Origin: Cryptomeria japonica
Lineage: Eukaryota; Streptophyta; Pinopsida; Cupressales; Cupressaceae
Assembly (NCBI RefSeq): GCF_030272615.1
Contig: NC_081405.1
Location: 315,290,541-315,354,540, forward strand
Length of the DNA stretch: 64,000 nucleotides
Direction: 5' to 3'
Of the stretch, positions 47,217 through 58,741 are shown one piece after another; the stretch's first letter is position 1, and each line of letters starts with the position of its first letter. The notes beneath the pieces were generated by a model. That model worked only from the letters and a program-made list of their open reading frames with translations, was not told the DNA's origin and did no database searches. The position numbers and the translations under genes are program-made.

Positions 47217-47400
47217 AGCCTGCTACCCCACAATAGCAGTGATACCGTAAGGTAACAGCTGCTACCTCACGGTAGCAGTGCTGCCGTATGGTAGCGCCTA
47301 CTACCATAAGGTAGCAGTGCTACCCTACGGCAGCACCTGCTACCATTTGGTAGCAGTGCTACCGTAAGGTAGCACTCACTGCCTTATGGTAGCAGCAGGG
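47217..47400. repeat. palindromic minisatellite, GCTACCxTAxGGTAGCAG units
   Basis: About nine copies of a 19-21-base unit such as GCTACCGTAAGGTAGCAGTG, GCTACCGTATGGTAGCGCC and GCTACCATTTGGTAGCAGTG. Each unit is itself an inverted repeat (CTACC...GGTAG). Flanking DNA is a poly-A-rich stretch to the left and AT-rich DNA to the right. Confidence 0.9.
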
Positions 47401-48000
47401 CCGCCATGAATAAAAAAACACACAGTGCCCCAAAATTGCCTCCATTTTCTTATTCCTTTTTTTAATATATTTTTTTGTTAGTTAAAAAAATATAGATGTT
47501 AAAAAAATATAAATGTTAAAAAAATTATATAATAATAAATGTTAATTAATATAAATATTAAATTAATAATAATTTATATATATATATATATTATTTTGAG
47601 TTATTGGTTATATTTATAAATTTTGGAAAATAAATAGGTTTGGTGAAATTTTTGGATATAAATGCAATTTTTAAAATTAGATATTATATTTGAATATAAT
47701 TTAGTCATATAATATTATATTCATTAAATATATATTATATTGAGATTAATTTATATTATTATATATATATGTGTAAAATTGGAATTAAATATAGATTATG
47801 GCTTTACTCAATTTGGGTAAATTATAATTTAATCATAATCAAATGATTGGGGGATTAGATTTTAAATGTGTTTTCAATTAATCTTATTAGACATGTGACT
47901 TCATCATTTCCTTATGTTAAAACAGATGTGATTTCTTTAGTTTTGGAAATCTTTATTGCAAGTATTTTATGTTGTCGACTGCTTAATGAAAAGATTGCTT
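47401..48000. other. very AT-rich, nothing recognised
   Basis: Contains a (TA)n run near 47576-47592 and another near 47760. No gene. Confidence 0.6.
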
Positions 48001-48705
48001 GTTTAGGATCTTGTGTTAATAATAATTGCAGTCAAGTTTAAATGTCGTTGAAATTTTTGGTGAGTTGTCATTATGTCGTATGAATTTTACTCCCTTAGTC
48101 AGGTGTCATTGTTTTAACCCGGTGGATGTGTGCCATTGTGTGTCATGTTTCCAAACGGGCAATCCTGGGTCAGTGATTGTGAATCCTTCACCTGTGTTAT
48201 GTTGCCATAGAGTTCTCATAGAGAGACCTTTCCTGTTAGTGTCCTAGATGAGAGAGTGGCTTTCGAGCAGGGGCCGCACCCAAAGTGGATGGCAGGATAA
48301 CCCCTCAAAAGTGAGTTATTAAGTGATAACCTAATAATTGATTAGGGGGTGGGTAGTTATTAAATTAATTAAGATATTGTACCCTGCACACGATTGAGTG
48401 CTTGTATAGGCTCAAGGTGTTGTGGGAAGGCCTGGAATGGCAAACCTACCACCTTGTCTTCACGAAAGGTTGGTAGGGTTTGCATGATGCTTACATGGAG
48501 CTGGGGGTTCAAGAGAGGTTACCAGGATAACCCAAGATGGGGGCTGGGACCTATGGAGACCTACCTAGGGTAACCATCTTAAGCCATATGATGACACTCT
48601 CTGTTTAGGGTCACTAGTGTTTTGTGAGTTGAGTAACTTGAGTTCTGTGGAGTCATGTGTACTGTTGTACTTGTCTTATTGCTTACTGAGGGTCTTCTGC
48701 TATCT

Positions 48706-50455
48706 CTTACATGACCCCTTAGGACCACTTAAGGCCCCTTGCGACACATGTGCACCCCTTAGGACCTCAAAAGACCAAATTTTGTTGCAAGGGGTCATAT
48801 GTGGTCGTAATGGGTCACGCATGTGTTCTAACACATGCATGACCCCTTAGGACCACTTAAGGCCCCTTGCAACACATGTGCACCCCTTAGGACCTATTAG
48901 GACCACATAGGATGAAATGTTGTCACAAGGGGTCATATGTGGTCCTAAGGGGTCATGCATGTATTCTAACACATGCGTGACCCCTTAGGACCATGTAAGG
49001 CCCCTTGCAACACATGTGTACCCCTTAGGCCCTATTAGGACTACAAAAGACCAAATATTGTCACAAGGGGTCATATGTGGTCCTAAGGGGTCACCCATGT
49101 GTTTTATTTGAACTATGGGGATGCTTAACAGCCCCATCTGAACTGAACTAGGCCCTGCCACTTAAGGCCCCTTGCGACACATGTGCACCCCTTAGGACCT
49201 ATTAGGACCAAATGGTTTTGCAAGGTGTCATATGTGGTCCAAAGGGGTCACGCGTTTGTTCTAACACATACGTGACCCCTTAGGACCACTTAAGGCCCCT
49301 TGTAAGACATGTGCACCCCTTAGGACCTATTAGGACCACAAAAGACAAAATGGTGTCGCAAGGCATCTTACGTGGTCCTAAGGGGTCACACATGTGTTCT
49401 AACACATGCGTGACCCCTTAGGACCACTTAAGGCCCCTTGCGACACATGTACACCCCTTATGACCTCAAAAGACCAAATTTTGTCGCAAGGGGTCATATG
49501 TGGTATGAATGGGTCACACATGTGTTCTAACACATGTGTGACCCCTTAGGACCACTTAAGGACCCTTGCAACACATGTGCGCCCCTTAGGACCTACATAT
49601 GCGTGACCCCTTAGGACCACTTAAGGCCCCTTGAAACACATGTACACCCCTTAGGACCTATTAGGACCAAATGGTTTCGCAAGGGGTCATATGTGGTCCT
49701 AAGGGGTCACGCATGTGTTTAACACATGTGTGACCCCTTAGGACCACTTAAGGCCCCTTGCAACACATGTGCACCCCTTAGGACCTATTAGGACCACAAA
49801 AGACCAAATGGTATCGCAAGGGGCCTTAAGTGGTCCGAAGGGGTCACGCATGTGCTAGACCGAAGGGGTCACGCATGTGTTCTAACACATGTGTGACCCC
49901 TTCGGACCACTTAAGGCCCCTTGCAACACATGTGCACCCCTTAGGACCTATTAGGACCACAAAAGACCAAATGTTGTCGCAACGGGTCATATTTAGTCCT
50001 AAGGGGTCACGCATGTGTTCTAACACATGTGTTACCCCTTAGGACCACTGAAGGCGACACATGTGCACCCCATAGGACCTATTAGGACCAAATAGTTTTG
50101 CAACGGGTCATATGTGGTCCTAAGGGGTCATGCATGTGTTCTAACATGTGTGACCCCTTAGGACCACTTAAGGCCCCTTGTGACACATGTGCACCCCTTA
50201 GGACCTATTAGGACCACAAAAGACCAAATGGTGTCGCAAGGGGCCTTAAGTGGTCCTAAGGGGTCATGCATGTGTTCTAACACATGCGTGACCCCTTAGG
50301 ACCACTTAAGGCCCCTTGCAACACATGTGTACCCCTTAGGACCTATTAGGACCACATAGGACCAAATGGTGTCGCAAGGGGTCATATGTGGTCCTAAGGG
50401 GTCACGCATGTGTTAGAACACATGCCTAACCCCTTATGAGCACTTAGGGCACCTT
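48706..50455. repeat. satellite array, block 2
   Basis: Same unit as block 1 and about a dozen copies, with a short non-satellite interruption at 49105-49158. The last unit decays at CCCCTTATGAGCACTTAGGG near 50435 and runs straight into the DRM-like foldback. Confidence 0.95.
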
Positions 50456-50462
50456 GCAATAC

Positions 50463-51074
50463 ATAGAGAGTATGCAATACAAACAAACAATGTCTGGAGT
50501 GTGTGATGTGGTCTCTAATTTATGTCCGGAGGGACTAGTTGGTTTTGGAGTTGGATGGGGAAACCTATTGGGCCACGCTTGGAGGAAATCATTGTGTTCA
50601 TGCAAGGGCCACCTATTTTCTATTATGAGAATGATGATTTTGTACCGAAGGATATTTGGAAGAAAAATCCCAAAAATTTCTATGGTGTGGAACAAGAGTT
50701 GGTGGACTCGAAGTACACTTTTCAGCATCTTAGAAGACCAAGAGGCTATGTACACAATCTCCCAATAGAAGGGCAATTTTTAAAGCATAATTCTCTAGTC
50801 TTTTGGAAGTTGAATTTAGTACTTCGATGAGTCCACCAACTCTGGTTCCATGCCATAGAAATTTTTGGACATTGTCTTCCAAATATCCTTCGTTGCAAAA
50901 GCATCATTCTCATAATAGAAAAAAAGTGGCCCTTGCATGAACACATTGATTTCCTCCAAGCGTGGCCCAATAGGTTTCCCTATCCAACTCCAAAAATAGT
51001 TAGTCCATCCGTACATAAATTAGAGACCACATCACACACTCCAGACATTGTTTGTTTGTATTGCATACTCTCTA
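50463..51074. repeat. large foldback: inverted repeat of a DRM-like gene fragment
   Basis: Left arm 50463-50716 and right arm 50819-51074 are reverse complements with only scattered mismatches, around a 102-base loop. Both arms start (from outside) with GAGAGTATGCAATACAAAC and reach GTTGGTGGACTC near the loop. A transcript across it would form a roughly 250-bp stem. The arms carry coding sequence (next entry), so this is a duplicated and inverted gene piece rather than a terminal inverted repeat. No target duplication was found. Confidence 0.95.
50522..50830 (+). pseudogene. DRM-type DNA methyltransferase fragment (left arm and loop)
   Basis: Protein pieces GPRLEEIIVFMQGPPIFYYEN, KDIWKKNPKNFYGVEQELVD, then SKYTFQHLRRPRGYVHNLPIE. 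Plant domains-rearranged methyltransferases (DRM, de novo cytosine methylation at the end of the RNA-directed pathway) have the same order: PPxFYYEN, PKxxW, Y-x-x-E-x-E-x-VDSKY, RGYxHNLPIE. That pattern is recalled from the family, not searched. The right arm, read on the minus strand (50816-51016), repeats WSWIGKPIGPRLEEI, FFYYENDAFATKDIW and FYGMEPELVD and stops before the RGY motif. Catalytic PC and SAM motifs are absent, so no enzyme can be made. A DRM3-like or other diverged relative is possible. Confidence 0.7.
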
Positions 51075-51659
51075 TACATGTATTTAGATCACCCTAAAAA
51101 CAATTTCCTCTGCTTTTCTCCAATTGCTCTGTTCTGGGCAGCTAATGAGCTTGTTTCTGCGTCATTCAAGATAATGCAAGCCTACTTGGTTTCTTTTACA
51201 AAATTTACTTGCACCCCAAGTATGACCTATTAGGACCACTTAAGACCAAATTAGGACCTATTAATTAATTTGTACATATGCAAAATTGTGAATTAATTGT
51301 AAATTAATTTTACGTAATTGTAAATTAATTTGACTTAACTTGGGGTCTTAATTTGACTAATTTTCAAATTAATTATTGTATATGTAAATATATGTAATTA
51401 TAAATTGGGCATATATTGAAATTTAAAATTAAATTTATAGTTGTTTAAATCTCTTTTGTGCATAGATCTCTAGAAATTTATCTTAAATTTGTCTTTATAT
51501 TAACTAGATTGAGTATGCATTTATGATGTTTAAATTTCTTTAAAATGTATATATCTAATTTCTTTGATTTACATGTTTTTAAATATGTTTAAATTATTTA
51601 AATGTACATGTACATACATTTTTTATTATTATTTATTGTGTACTACATACATGCACATG
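51075..51659. other. AT-rich spacer with one decayed satellite-like unit
   Basis: At 51220-51262 the phrases TATGACCTATTAGGACCACT and AAATTAGGACCTATTAATTA recall the satellite unit. The remainder is AT-rich with no gene and may contain the promoter of the gene at 51716. Confidence 0.5.
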
Positions 51660-51662
51660 TGC

Positions 51663-51696
<34 letters not shown>

Positions 51697-51698
51697 GC
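51660..51698. repeat. palindromic (AT)n: GCAGAT-(AT)n-ATCTGC
   Basis: A dinucleotide run bounded by GCAGAT and ATCTGC, so the whole block is self-complementary. It lies about 20 bases upstream of the ATG at 51716, where it would be part of the leader or core promoter. Confidence 0.85.
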
Positions 51699-51715
51699 AT
51701 TATCCACTGAACATC

Positions 51716-53046
51716 ATGTCTGACAAGCCTAGATCACATAACATGAGTACTTCTGAGCCTAGTGTTCATCCTCATGGGAGTGTGCAGACGTCACATAGGT
51801 CTGTAACAACTCCACAGGAGAGACAACAGCTCTACAATCAGACTGCTGAGGCACTCCAACGTGCCTTAGATCATTTAAATATCACTTTGGGAAACATGCA
51901 TGATCACACAAATAAACAAAGGGGTGAGACTATTAGACATGAGCTAGTTCATATGATTGACCTTGTCGATAATTATATTCCATATGACGAGTTCAACATA
52001 GAGGAATTCTATAGATCCCTTTCATGCAGTGTACGTGGTATTGTGAAATGGGACACGATGAATGATAGGGTTTCCACAGCTGATGTGAAAACCTTGTTTC
52101 CTCATTATCAGGCCTTTGGTAGGGTGAAAGGCTATATGCCTACCAGGTGCACGGATGTACTAGTAGCACCATTTATCTATCCTAGATGGTTAGCCACTCA
52201 TCATAGGTGGCCCCAAAAGGATGAGTTACCCCTTTATTTCTGCAAACAATTGTTTGCAGAGTTTCATTTGTTGGATGATGTTGATTACACCAATTTTCTG
52301 AAACATGTTGGGCAAGGGAAGGGCATATTTTTAGATAAGTTTAGACAAGCAAGTGCACCCCTTCCTATTAATAAACGGGTATTGATTGGTCCAAACCTTG
52401 TGGTTCTTCCCAAGAGTGTGGACCTAGCACATGTTGCAGATAGTGTGCCAGATGACACTCGACAGTCCATATTTTCTAGTATTGCTACTATAGCCACATA
52501 GGTGGATAAGATGACATCATATCAGGTAGGTAGATATTTTTGCACTCTCATACTAGCATTCATGATGCATCAGTGAGTGATGATCCATATGTTAGATTAG
52601 ACATACCATCACTGATGGATGTTGCACGCATGCATGACATAGATCCTTTACGACAGATCAGCACATGCTTATCTAGTGATCTCTTGGATGCAAATCAAGT
52701 CATTGCTATGGATAATGGGATCCCACTATAGGATGCCCCATCATTTGTTAAGAGTGCACTTGGTAGACCAAGTGCATCTAGCCGTGGTTGTGAGCATACA
52801 TATTCTCAGCCTACTACTACTCCACATCCTACTGCCCCGCCCTAGCATACAATAGTTCGTCAGGATACACCTCCTCCTCTTGTTTATACATTAGTTGATC
52901 GAGCCACAGTACCTAATACAGTATTTTCAGGGATGTTCACTACCATTCTTATGGAGCCAAATAGTGAGGGGGATCATGTTGCAGTGGGCTCCTTCCATGA
53001 TTCTGACATAAACAGGATCGGATGAGCCTTACATGTTGTAGCAGAG
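51716..53046 (+). pseudogene. first part of an unrecognised multi-exon, element-linked gene
   Basis: Starts MSDKPRSHNMSTSEPSVHPH; the upstream in-frame Met at 51602 would add a low-complexity leader and is rejected. An intact run of 261 codons follows, with a helical stretch (LYNQTAEALQRALDHLNITL) and a globular domain (IPYDEFNIEEFYRSLSC, PHYQAFGRVKGYM, DELPLYFCKQLFAEFHLLDD). After a stop at 52499 the protein continues in another frame (DDPYVRLDIPSLMDVARMHD) into a Pro/Ser/Thr-rich tail with further stops and ends AE at a donor GTATGA. I recognise no family. Downstream exons lie beyond a nested retrotransposon. The gene sits between the satellite and the right-hand array. Confidence 0.55.
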
Positions 53047-53096
53047 GTATGAATTATATAATATATGATTTACTAATTTTAATTTCAATATTTTAT
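52936..53096 (+). repeat. 161-bp direct repeat, left copy
   Basis: Runs from TTCACTACCATTC to TCAATATTTTAT and contains the end of an exon and its splice donor. The right copy is at 62364-62524 and differs at roughly a dozen positions. The two flank family P copy 2 and an adjoining fragment. Confidence 0.9.
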
Positions 53097-53097
53097 G

Positions 53098-53243
53098 TTG
53101 AATAGCTATCTGTCTTTCCTACTCTGCTTTGGCTTTACAAAGCTCACCGAATTCTATCAGTGCTTGCCCCTTCAATTTTATTAGGTCAACATTTGGTAGC
53201 ACAATAGCCTTTGATAGATCTACCTTAAAACTGTGTCATTTTG
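53098..53243 (-). other. stray fragment of the family P long ORF outside its LTR
   Basis: Matches 55517-55661 in the same orientation (from TTGAATAGCTATCTGTC to CTGTGTCATTTTG) with a few differences, yet lies outside the left LTR. It looks like filler copied during insertion or a leftover of a rearranged second copy. Confidence 0.8.
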
Positions 53244-53262
53244 TGTCATTTAGCCATTTCTT

Positions 53263-54484
53263 ACTTGGAAAGCTAATTTACTAAGAGGGGAGGGGTGAAT
53301 TAGTACTTCAAAACTTTTCTTGAAAAACAATTTTATTGATAAACACAAACTATGTATTGCTGATCTCAAAGATATGTAATACTGAAACATAATCATAGAA
53401 ATAGCATACATCAAAATATCACTCCATAACACAAAGATTTTTGGTCACGCATAAACTCTTGGTTAGAGAGAAAAACTGCGGTGGGGATGGCACAGACAAC
53501 TTCACTACTACAGTAATCAAGAGTGCTCGGTTAGAGCTACATGTTTAGCCATTTCTAATAGCTTACCCTATTAGGAGTATAAAGATCTTTAGATCTACCT
53601 TGCTAAAGGATTTTACAAACACTTCTACAAAATTTTGTACCTGGTTAAAGGCTTTAAAATTTATAGACTTTATTAGAGTCTTTTACCCTGTTAAAGGTTT
53701 CTATTACAACTTAAAATTTCAGTCAAAATCTTTACAAAAATCTGTAACTTCACATCTAAAATGTTATAGCAGACTCTATGTGCTCAATATAAAATTACCT
53801 TGCTCATATCATTCCTCGATAATTGATAAATCAACCCGGTAACCACTTCTATATACTCTGTCCATTTAAACTGTTCTCTGAAATCTTCTCGATAACCTAT
53901 GATTATCTTTGTCAATCTTCTTTCTTCATACTAAACTATGTCATTCCTTTGTATCTCTTTTCTTGATTGACTTTACATATCATATCATATCATATCATAT
54001 ACTCAAATCATTTTGTTTATATAGATCTCTGAGATGATGATCTGTTCATGCTTCGATCATTCAAACATGTTTTATTGAATGAATAAACATAGAAATTATT
54101 TCATTGGATATTCTTCCTCAAAATCATACAAAATCTTTAAATGCAATTTCCTATGTAGTAACGGTTTCATCTTCTCGAATTATGTAACATGTTTCACATG
54201 TGTGTCCAGGTTCATTGAATCTAGTAACATGTTTTCACTTGGTTCAGATTAACTCGGTATACCTTCTTTGTTGCTCGGTAAACATATAAACCTTACTCGG
54301 TAGACAGTCTGCATATGTCTCGATTCACAGCTCGGTGTGTATCATCTCGATGACTTGTCTTTATTTTGTAATTGACACCAATGACCTTGGTGTTTACCGA
54401 CTGGACTTTTCGTAGTATTAACCGACTAGTGTATATAGAATGACTTTAGGCATAAAAATAATGACAACTTAGTAAATAGAAACA
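53263..54484 (-). repeat. 3' LTR of family P copy 2
   Basis: About 1,222 bp colinear with 61137-62362. On the minus strand it starts TGTTTCTATTTACTAAG; its last bases, expected to be AAGACCTAACA, are altered to AAGAAATGGC where it meets the stray fragment. A (CATAT)n run lies near 53966-54000. Confidence 0.85.
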
Positions 54485-54499
54485 ATCTCCCCTTTTGAC
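54485..54499 (-). promoter_or_regulatory. polypurine tract of family P copy 2
   Basis: The minus strand reads GTCAAAAGGGGAGAT next to the 3' LTR, identical in kind to copy 1. Confidence 0.8.
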
Positions 54500-54787
54500 A
54501 TTAGTTTGGTATGTTTGACAAAACTCCTTTCAAAGACATAATACAAAATCTATATACTTGCAAAATAAACTGAAATGTTAGTATATACAATGTTCAAATA
54601 CATACTCCCCTTATCAATATTTTGTACATAGCTTGATGTTCCATGCTTTGTATTTCCATGCTCTTGATGTTACATGCTCCTGATGTTCCATGCTCCCCCT
54701 GACAATTTCAACTATACACTCGGATACTCAAATATTCTTGCTCAGTCATGTGTTCGGTACACTCCCCCTTTTTGACAAATATCAAAA

Positions 54788-57700
54788 CTAGTTACCATTT
54801 GGTGGGGGCAACTGATCAAAAATAGATTTATACTTTGTATGAGCTTCTATAAGAGTGTTCTTAAGTGCATCCTTGACACTTTCCAGCATTGTAATCTGAG
54901 CTGTAATATCAGCTAATAGTGTGATCAAACCATCTAAAGTGCTTCCCTCGACTTGAGTTGACAATTGGGTAGCTTGGTTGATCTGCTCTTGAACTGATGA
55001 CAAATGGGGAATAAATATTGTTTGAAGAGTCATGATATCCATCCTTATTTTATGCTCTTCATTCTGAAGTTCTAACTGTTGATCCATAAGTGTTTGTAGC
55101 CTTGTATAAAAAATTTGAAGAGAATTTGGCTTGGTAGTCAATTTATTTGAGAGATCAGTGATCTCATTTTCAATGACTTCAGTCTTATTCTTGATATCTT
55201 TGATAAAGGATGAAAATGTACATAACTTCTGGAATAAATAAATAATATGCTTGAGTTGAGGGGACAACTTAGCAATGAATTCAATAAGCTTTATTTTACC
55301 TATAGCAATTGCTTTCTGCACTTCTTCAATCATCTTGGCAGTTAGCTCTTTTTCCTTCAATTTGTTAAGGTATTCTGATGCTTCTAATCCAGATTCCTCC
55401 AATTGAGTGAGTAGTTCATCTGGTTGCACAAGGATGACAGCATCTTTATTGATGGTAGCTTCAGGTATCATTTCTATCAATAATGGTTTGACCTTCTGAA
55501 GTACTCAGTTCTTTTCTTGAATAGCTATCTGTCTTTCCTGCTCTGCTTTGGCTTTACAAAGCTCACCGAATTCTATCAATGCTTGCCCCTTCAATTTTGT
55601 TAGGTCAACATTCAGTAGCACAATAGGATTTGACAGTCTACCTTAAAACTGTGTCATTTTGATTTCTTCTCCTTTGATGATGATGCCTTTACTGATTGAA
55701 TGGGTACAATGGCTTTGGAGACTTGTCCTTCCTCGGTATGTTGCTCGGTAGAGGCAACACTTTTGTCAGTTCTTGTAGCCTCTATTGTATCCTTCGGTGT
55801 TTCCTTGCTTGGAATTTGAGTGACAATTGTCTTGGTGCTTTAAGGTACTTGTGAAGTTTGCTCGTCGGTGGCCTGAGAGCTAAGTTCATCTTGTTTATCC
55901 TTTTGAGCCTTTGTGCCTTCATCTGTGTCTTGAGGTTTCTCGGTTGACACTTGTTGGGTGATCGGAGGATAAGACTTAACCTATTCCAAAATTGATTCAC
56001 TGGACACCAGTTTGGCATAGGTGCTTCCTTTTATCATCTCTCCTTCTTGTGCTTCAGTGTCTATTACATCCTCATCTATCTGAATAGTGGAAGGAGGATC
56101 TTGCTCGGTGATGTCAACTATTTCTTCTTCACCTTTTGGCTCTTCAGTCTGAATCCTAAATATCTTCTTCCATTTCTCTTTGGTTTCATTTTCAACTTCA
56201 AGATATAGTCCATTCATCATTTTTAAGGCCCTTTGTTTTACTTGAAAATTTGTCTGGTAGTTTTTCAAGTGATCTCTTATTTCATCTACCGATATATCTG
56301 GAAAGAGATGTACCAAAACTCTTTGTCTTATTTGCTTCTCTGAGTCCATAGCATATTTCCATCTATTATCAATATGTGAGTATAATGCTTTTGGAAGAAA
56401 ACCAGTCACTTCCAATGGAACTACTCGGAACTTGAGAAGTGTACTAATTATAGTCTCTTCTATTTGCCTCTTCTCTTCATCTGTTCTAGTATCATATTTT
56501 ACATATCTAAATGACCCAAATCCACCATATTCCTTCAATTTTGCACAAAAATTGTCGACACTATGTACATCTTCCTTTGTGCTTTTTACAATCTAAAGTT
56601 TATTTACATCTTCTAACTCTGTGTCACTTTCCTCTTTATCCAAAATTAGTCTTTTGTTCTTCTTTCTATAAGTTTTTGTAGCCTTAGGCATTTCTACATT
56701 CTTTTGCTTCTTAGTGGGTGACACAATAGATGATCTAGTGTTTGGTCGCTTCACTGGTGGGGTCAGTGATACCTTGGTTGCATCCTGCTTCTTTCTTTTC
56801 AAAATGTTGCCCTTTGGGAACTCGATGCTCAGTGTAATTGCTGCTTCTTGAGCTTCAGATTCTTCCTCGATTGAAAGTTGATCACTCTTAGTAGGAGTGG
56901 AGGTAGAACCTTCTCCAAACTTTTCAGTTAAATCCTTGATCATTCTGGTGGCTTTTCTAGCAGACTTCAGAACAGCAATGCTCATTTTTACTTTCTCTTT
57001 CACCTCTTCATAGGTGTCATATCTTTTCTCAGTAGCATGCCTTGGAAGTGCTAAACAGGCATCTATATGTTGTTGAGCAATGTTGAAATCTATCTCATAA
57101 CCCATAGGCGGTAATGATTGAGTCATGGGTTCTACTGCATTGACATAACAGTAGTCTATATCCAATTCAAAACATATAGTATCCTTGTATTTTTCCACTA
57201 GCTGAGGTGGAATCTTGTACTTGCTATGCATCTTTTCCTAGAATTTGTTAAAGTAGTCATCCATTATCATATTGAAATTATCACCTAGCTGATTGATGAA
57301 ATCATTTATTTGATGGGTAATAGGTCAGTGTAATTCCCAAACAACGTTACCGACTGATGGAAATAATTTTTGAAAATAGAAGAACATACACACTAGGAGT
57401 GACCCAAACTTTAGTGTGTTAGTAGTATTATTCTTCTTTGGTTTCCTTATTGTATTTAGATTTTCAAAAAGATTCTTCAACAACACTTCACATAAATCAA
57501 TTTGCATACCCTTTTTAACAATTTTATAGGCCAAATCTATAGCTGCACACGATACATTGTTTTCTCTTGCCAACTGGAAGAAACAATAACCAATAACTCT
57601 AATAGAAAAATTAAGTTTTACATCTGTCACATTGTTCAACTTAAGACCTCTGCTATCAAACTCAACACCTGTTAATGTTATCAATTCCTTCTGTGAAATC

Positions 57701-58146
57701 ATCTTTTATGCTCGGGCATTGTCAAATATAGGGTATCTGGTTACCATGTGAATAATCTCCTTGGTGATCTTGAAAGGTTGATCATCTAGCCACATAAAAT
57801 CATCATGTACTTGGCTCAAGACAAATTTGACCCATTGGGGTTTGAAGACTCGAGGATAGGTTAGGGCTTCAATTAATCCCTTGACTTTTATATGCTTAAA
57901 CTTGCTATCTAGATTTCCATCGGTGCACAATTTATCATACATATCCTTAATCTCATTATGACCTAGCCAATCAACTCTACACTTGGTATAGAATCTAACA
58001 TCTTCGATCAACAGGACCCTATCCGGAATAAGAGAAAATGCAGTTTTCTCATTGGGTTCGGAAGCCACTTTGGGAGGTAAGGTGTATTTCAGTGTAGGCT
58101 TCTCAATGGTTTCTACAACAACAGGTTTCTAAACTTTGGGGGCCAT
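54788..58146 (-). pseudogene. ~1,119-residue family P ORF, copy 2
   Basis: Starts MAPKV at 58146 and ends FDQLPPPNGN at 54788, matching the 23068-26425 gene along its whole length. Block one: SLIPDRVLLIEDVRFYTKC, FKPQWVKFVLSQVHDDFMWL. Middle block: GYGGFGSFRYVKYDTR-type phrase, HIDNRWKYAMDSEKQIRQ. C-terminal coiled coil: FIKDIKNKTEVIENEITDL. This copy keeps the reading frame where copy 1 has an extra A (QKAIAIGK). Its own lesions include stops after KV in the start region, after NARA (TAA for CAA), after VVWELH, and frame changes near 56590 and 55980. Differences from copy 1 are often conservative, consistent with an ancestor selected as a protein. Confidence 0.75.
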
Positions 58147-58741
58147 TTCAAACTGAAATTCTACTTACGAAGTAGCTTAGGGTTTCAAATAACCAGAAAA
58201 TGCTTCCAACTTAGTAAATACTTCACAAATATTCACAACTTGACTTGATCGGTTAATTGCTAAAAAATGTGACTTTAGATTTGCTAAATACCTTGAATTC
58301 GCTCTTGGAAATGTTTGATCACCTTTTGATTTGCTCTGCTCTACACTTTGAAAATTGGTAAGTAAAAAAAATGATCGTGCTCAATACTTTAAATATCTCA
58401 TTTTGACCTTATCGGGATTCATGTGGTTAGGTTAAATAGGCATTAAATGCTCTTGGTTTCACTTTACCGACTAACTCTCTTATAAGCTTTTACCGACTAG
58501 ATAGGTTTAATACTTTTACCGACTTCTCTGGTAAATCAAAAGACTAGATAATTTTTTGAACTTTCTATTGCATCTTAGCTATGTAGATTTTGGAATTAAG
58601 TGCATAAATATATATAATTGTTAAGATCTAACCTTTGAGAATGCAGTCCCTCCATACCTTTATTGACTAATTCGAAGTAGATGCACCTAACTCAATAGGT
58701 AAGGTGCTTCCTTCATTAGTTGACACATTTTCCTTCTTTTT
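58147..58741 (-). other. spacer between coding regions of family P copy 2
   Basis: Equivalent to 22537-23067. No pol motif. The same short length in both copies argues that pol was absent before they diverged. Confidence 0.5.

Larger units (their letters stand above)
44981..48705. mobile_element. 3.7-kb insertion splitting the satellite, type unclear
   Basis: Satellite sequence stops after CATGTGTTCTA at the left and resumes with ATGACCCCTTAGGACC at the right. The interior is not satellite. It includes a GC-balanced segment (45.2-45.5 kb; TCACTTCGGTGAGATAGG is a small hairpin), AT-rich DNA, an inverted retroposon fragment (46840-47130), a palindromic minisatellite (47217-47400) and a GC-balanced segment at 48.2-48.7 kb. 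The ends TATAGTACCCC and TCTCTTACA do not give a clear TG...CA pair or target duplication. It may be an old LTR element. No pol motif was found. Confidence 0.5.

Noticed and set aside
41338-50042. Many 60-100-codon frames in microsatellite and satellite DNA
   Set aside because: They repeat with the array unit, switch frames with it and have no independent protein signal.
41664-50455. Regularly spaced repeats that could suggest a CRISPR array
   Set aside because: No unique spacers: the repeat unit covers the whole period, and the sequence is a plant satellite.
50816-51016. Right foldback arm as a separate gene
   Set aside because: It is the inverted partial copy of the left arm and stops before the conserved RGY-HNLPIE block.
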